Below are positions 14,967 to 16,211 of a DNA stretch of 16,211 bases, in pieces (positions within the stretch are counted from its first letter, which is position 1; each line of letters opens with the position of its first letter). Source of the DNA: a bacterium (GTDB lineage: Bacteria > Babelota > Babeliae > Babelales > RVW-14); contig JAHFBQ010000029.1 in NCBI GenBank assembly GCA_023249935.1, positions 1-16,211 on the forward strand, read 5' to 3'. The notes under the pieces were generated by a model. It did not search any database. It worked only from the letters and a program-made list of their open reading frames with translations, and was not told the origin of the DNA. The translations under genes and the position numbers were made by a program.

Positions 14967-15209
14967 TTACCAAAAGCGTTTCTGGACAAAGGCATGACCA
15001 GAGCCGACTTTGAGGTATTTCTCAAATTTTAAGGCTTTTTCTTGATTATCAAATGCTAAGTACATTATTAACTTCCAAGGCTTGTCTTACATTGTATGGG
15101 CTGAACCATCTGAATTATGAGTTTCAAATCGTTGTTTTACATCGACGGTATAACCAATATAAGTTTTGGATGGGTTTTTAAGTGATCGAAGTAAATATAC
15201 ATAATACAT
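14967..15209 (-). pseudogene. GIY-YIG nuclease-domain protein, broken by an in-frame stop
   Basis: On the minus strand from the ATG at 15209 the frame gives MYYVYLLRS, then KTYIGYTVDVKQRFETHN, the start of the small stand-alone GIY-YIG (UvrC N-terminal/YhbQ-like) family with its Y-V-Y and Y-I-G signatures and conserved Arg. A TAA at 15089-15087 follows HTM. The same frame then continues with DKPWKL, FEKYLK and GSGHAFVQKRFW to a second TAA at 14969-14967. Relatives have a Lys where the first TAA stands, so one A-to-T change (AAA to TAA) explains it. Total length is 80 codons plus the final stop, normal for the family, so only the stop breaks it. The nuclease should nick or cut DNA when whole. 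It lies just downstream of tRNA-Ala on the same strand. Confidence 0.88.
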
Positions 15210-15249
15210 AATGTTGTCAGCCCTACTACGCCCAGAGGGCTTCGAAGGG

Positions 15250-15335
15250 CATACTTCGCTTTTTGAGTATTAAAGTTTATTTAAAATCAATTCCACTAAA
15301 AACTGGCCCGCCATACGAAGCTTTAGCGAAGTATG
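15250..15335. repeat. Inverted repeat between the GIY-YIG remnant and the tRNA
   Basis: CATACTTCGCT (15250-15260) is repeated in inverted form as AGCGAAGTATG (15325-15335), 64 bases apart. The right arm also forms a local hairpin, CCATAC (15311-15316) with GTATGG (15331-15336), whose last bases are the encoded CCA of the tRNA. On the minus strand this hairpin follows the tRNA and a run of five T lies shortly after (15299-15295), so it might help end tRNA transcription or act as a target for the nearby nuclease. Confidence 0.6.
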
Positions 15336-15409
15336 GTGGAGCTAACCGGATTCGAACCGGTGACCTCTTGAATGCCATTCAAGCGCTCTACCAACTGAGC
15401 TATAGCCCC
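15334..15409 (-). tRNA. tRNA-Ala (anticodon GGC)
   Basis: 76 bases that fold as a full cloverleaf. The acceptor stem GGGGCTA pairs with TAGCTCC (one G-T pair), the D arm is GCTC/GAGC with AGTTGGTA, the anticodon arm CTTGA/TCAAG holds loop ATGGCAT with anticodon GGC, the variable loop is short, and the T arm ACCGG/CCGGT holds TTCGAAT. The 3' CCA is encoded. It reads GCC and GCU alanine codons. Confidence 0.97.
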
Positions 15410-15558
15410 ATATTCCATAAGATTTTTTGAAAAATCATGCATGTGAACTTGCACGACCATGAAAGTTTATGCAAACTTCATAAAAACCTCAAGTAGAATG
15501 TGAGAACGTTTAACTGATGCAGCCATGTACATATAGGCTCAGCCTGATAGGGGATAGA
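15410..15558. other. Divergent spacer between tRNA-Ala and the CCA-adding enzyme gene
   Basis: It should hold promoters for both directions, but I find only weak boxes, such as TTGAGG and TAAACT 17 bp apart on the minus strand. A small perfect inverted repeat, AAGTTT-ATGC-AAACTT, lies in the middle. AGGGGA at about 15550-15554 is the ribosome binding site for the gene to the right. Confidence 0.4.
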
Positions 15559-16211
15559 ATGCGCATAGCGGTCGATGAGAATCTTTCTGTATACAGAGAG
15601 CAGGTGTATCCTATCGTTAAAGCCTTGGCTGACCACGGCGGGATAGCGTATCTTGTGGGTGGGTGCGTGTGAGATATGGTCTTGGGATTGTCATTAAAAG
15701 ATTTGGATATCGAAGTCCATGGCGTTGATCTGCACCTGTTGCATAAAGTACTAGCTTGCTTTGGGCATGTTGAAGAAATTGGCAAAAAATTTGGAGTATT
15801 GCTGCTGCTTGGGCTTGCCGTTGATTGGTCGTTGCCTCGTAGTGATAGTTCTGGGCGCAAGCCTGAGGTACATCTGCAACCTCATCTTGATATCAAACAG
15901 GCGTTACATCGACGTGATTTGACTATGAATGCCATGGCAATCAATCTTACCGACATCGTTCTTCATAAAAAAACTGAACTCGATGTGTCAGAGATAATTG
16001 ATCCATTTGATGGCATGCGAGACATTGCTGTACGGCAGCTGCGTGCTGTTGATGATGATTTTTTCGTTCAAGACCCTCTGCGTTTATTGCGTGTGGTGCA
16101 ATTTATTGGTCGCTTTGCTATGCAGCCAGTGCCGGCACTTGATGCGCTGTGTGCCCGGATGGCATTGTATGATGAGTATGATGATCGGCCTTTGGCGCGA
16201 GAGCGAATCCA
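15559..16211 (+). pseudogene. CCA-adding enzyme / poly(A) polymerase (class II), broken by an in-frame TGA and cut by the window edge
   Basis: The ATG at 15559 follows an AGGGGA site. The frame gives AYLVGGCV, then TGA at 15670-15672, then DMVLGL, KDLDIEVHG, the sugar/base region VDWSLPRSDSSGR, HRRDLTMNAMAIN, DPFDGMRD and QDPLRLLRV. These are motifs A, B and C of class II tRNA nucleotidyltransferases, which repair or add the tRNA 3' CCA. In motif A (GG-x-V-R-D) the TGA stands at the conserved Arg, so one C-to-T change (CGA to TGA) explains it. No other stop occurs in the remaining 540 bases. The gene runs past the window. Starting at the ATG at 15676 would lose the GG-x-V-R loop, so a shorter product should not be active. 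Sequencing error, recent mutation and readthrough are all possible. Confidence 0.9.

Noticed and set aside
15670..15672. TGA read as a sense codon (alternative code or selenocysteine)
   Set aside because: TGA ends at least three intact genes in this window, the expected residue is Arg rather than Trp, Gly or Sec, and I see no obvious SECIS-like hairpin right after it.
15510..15860. Reverse-strand open frame of 116 codons over the CCA-adding enzyme gene
   Set aside because: It lies opposite conserved motifs of the nucleotidyltransferase, has no recognisable domain and is explained as a shadow of that gene.

Overview
The window reads as a piece of a Gram-negative bacterial chromosome of moderate GC. 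It encodes Sec-type signal peptides, one lipoprotein, an outer-membrane beta-barrel protein ending in Phe, and MurC. The mix of unrecognised secreted and coiled-coil proteins with a few housekeeping genes would suit a host-associated lineage such as Candidatus Dependentiae (TM6), but no marker here proves the phylum. TGA ends at least three intact genes (4986-2827, 7205-8461, 9775-11181), so the standard bacterial code applies.

Layout. 1-508 is non-coding and carries one copy of a dispersed palindromic repeat. 509-2760 holds two secreted, helix-rich proteins of unknown function, each followed by a hairpin. 4986-2827 (minus) is a large secreted protein of unknown function. 4987-5525 is a repeat-rich spacer with two more copies of the palindromic repeat in opposite orientations plus other palindromes. 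5526-8461 is a two-gene operon: a MEMO1-AMMECR1 fusion that appears to be a lipoprotein, and a NAD(P)H/FAD oxidoreductase, closed by a strong terminator. 8613-11181 is a class I aminotransferase followed by murC. 11254-13495 covers an outer-membrane beta-barrel protein with its own promoter and a bidirectional terminator, and 14790-13546 (minus) is a secreted protein with a Rossmann-like motif. The right end holds a GIY-YIG nuclease pseudogene, tRNA-Ala(GGC), and the start of a CCA-adding enzyme gene broken by an in-frame TGA.

The most unusual points: (1) a family of GC-rich palindromes occurs both between genes and in frame inside two genes, as Rickettsia palindromic elements do; (2) MEMO1-AMMECR1, normally seen as cytoplasmic, carries a lipoprotein signal and is translationally coupled to a flavoprotein, which may form an envelope redox unit; (3) two genes flanking one tRNA are each broken by a single in-frame stop at an otherwise well-conserved site.

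Several start codons were moved downstream from the longest open frame because a good ribosome binding site and a proper N-terminus (lipobox, signal peptide or conserved family start) lie there: 5526, 8613, 9775 and 11254.
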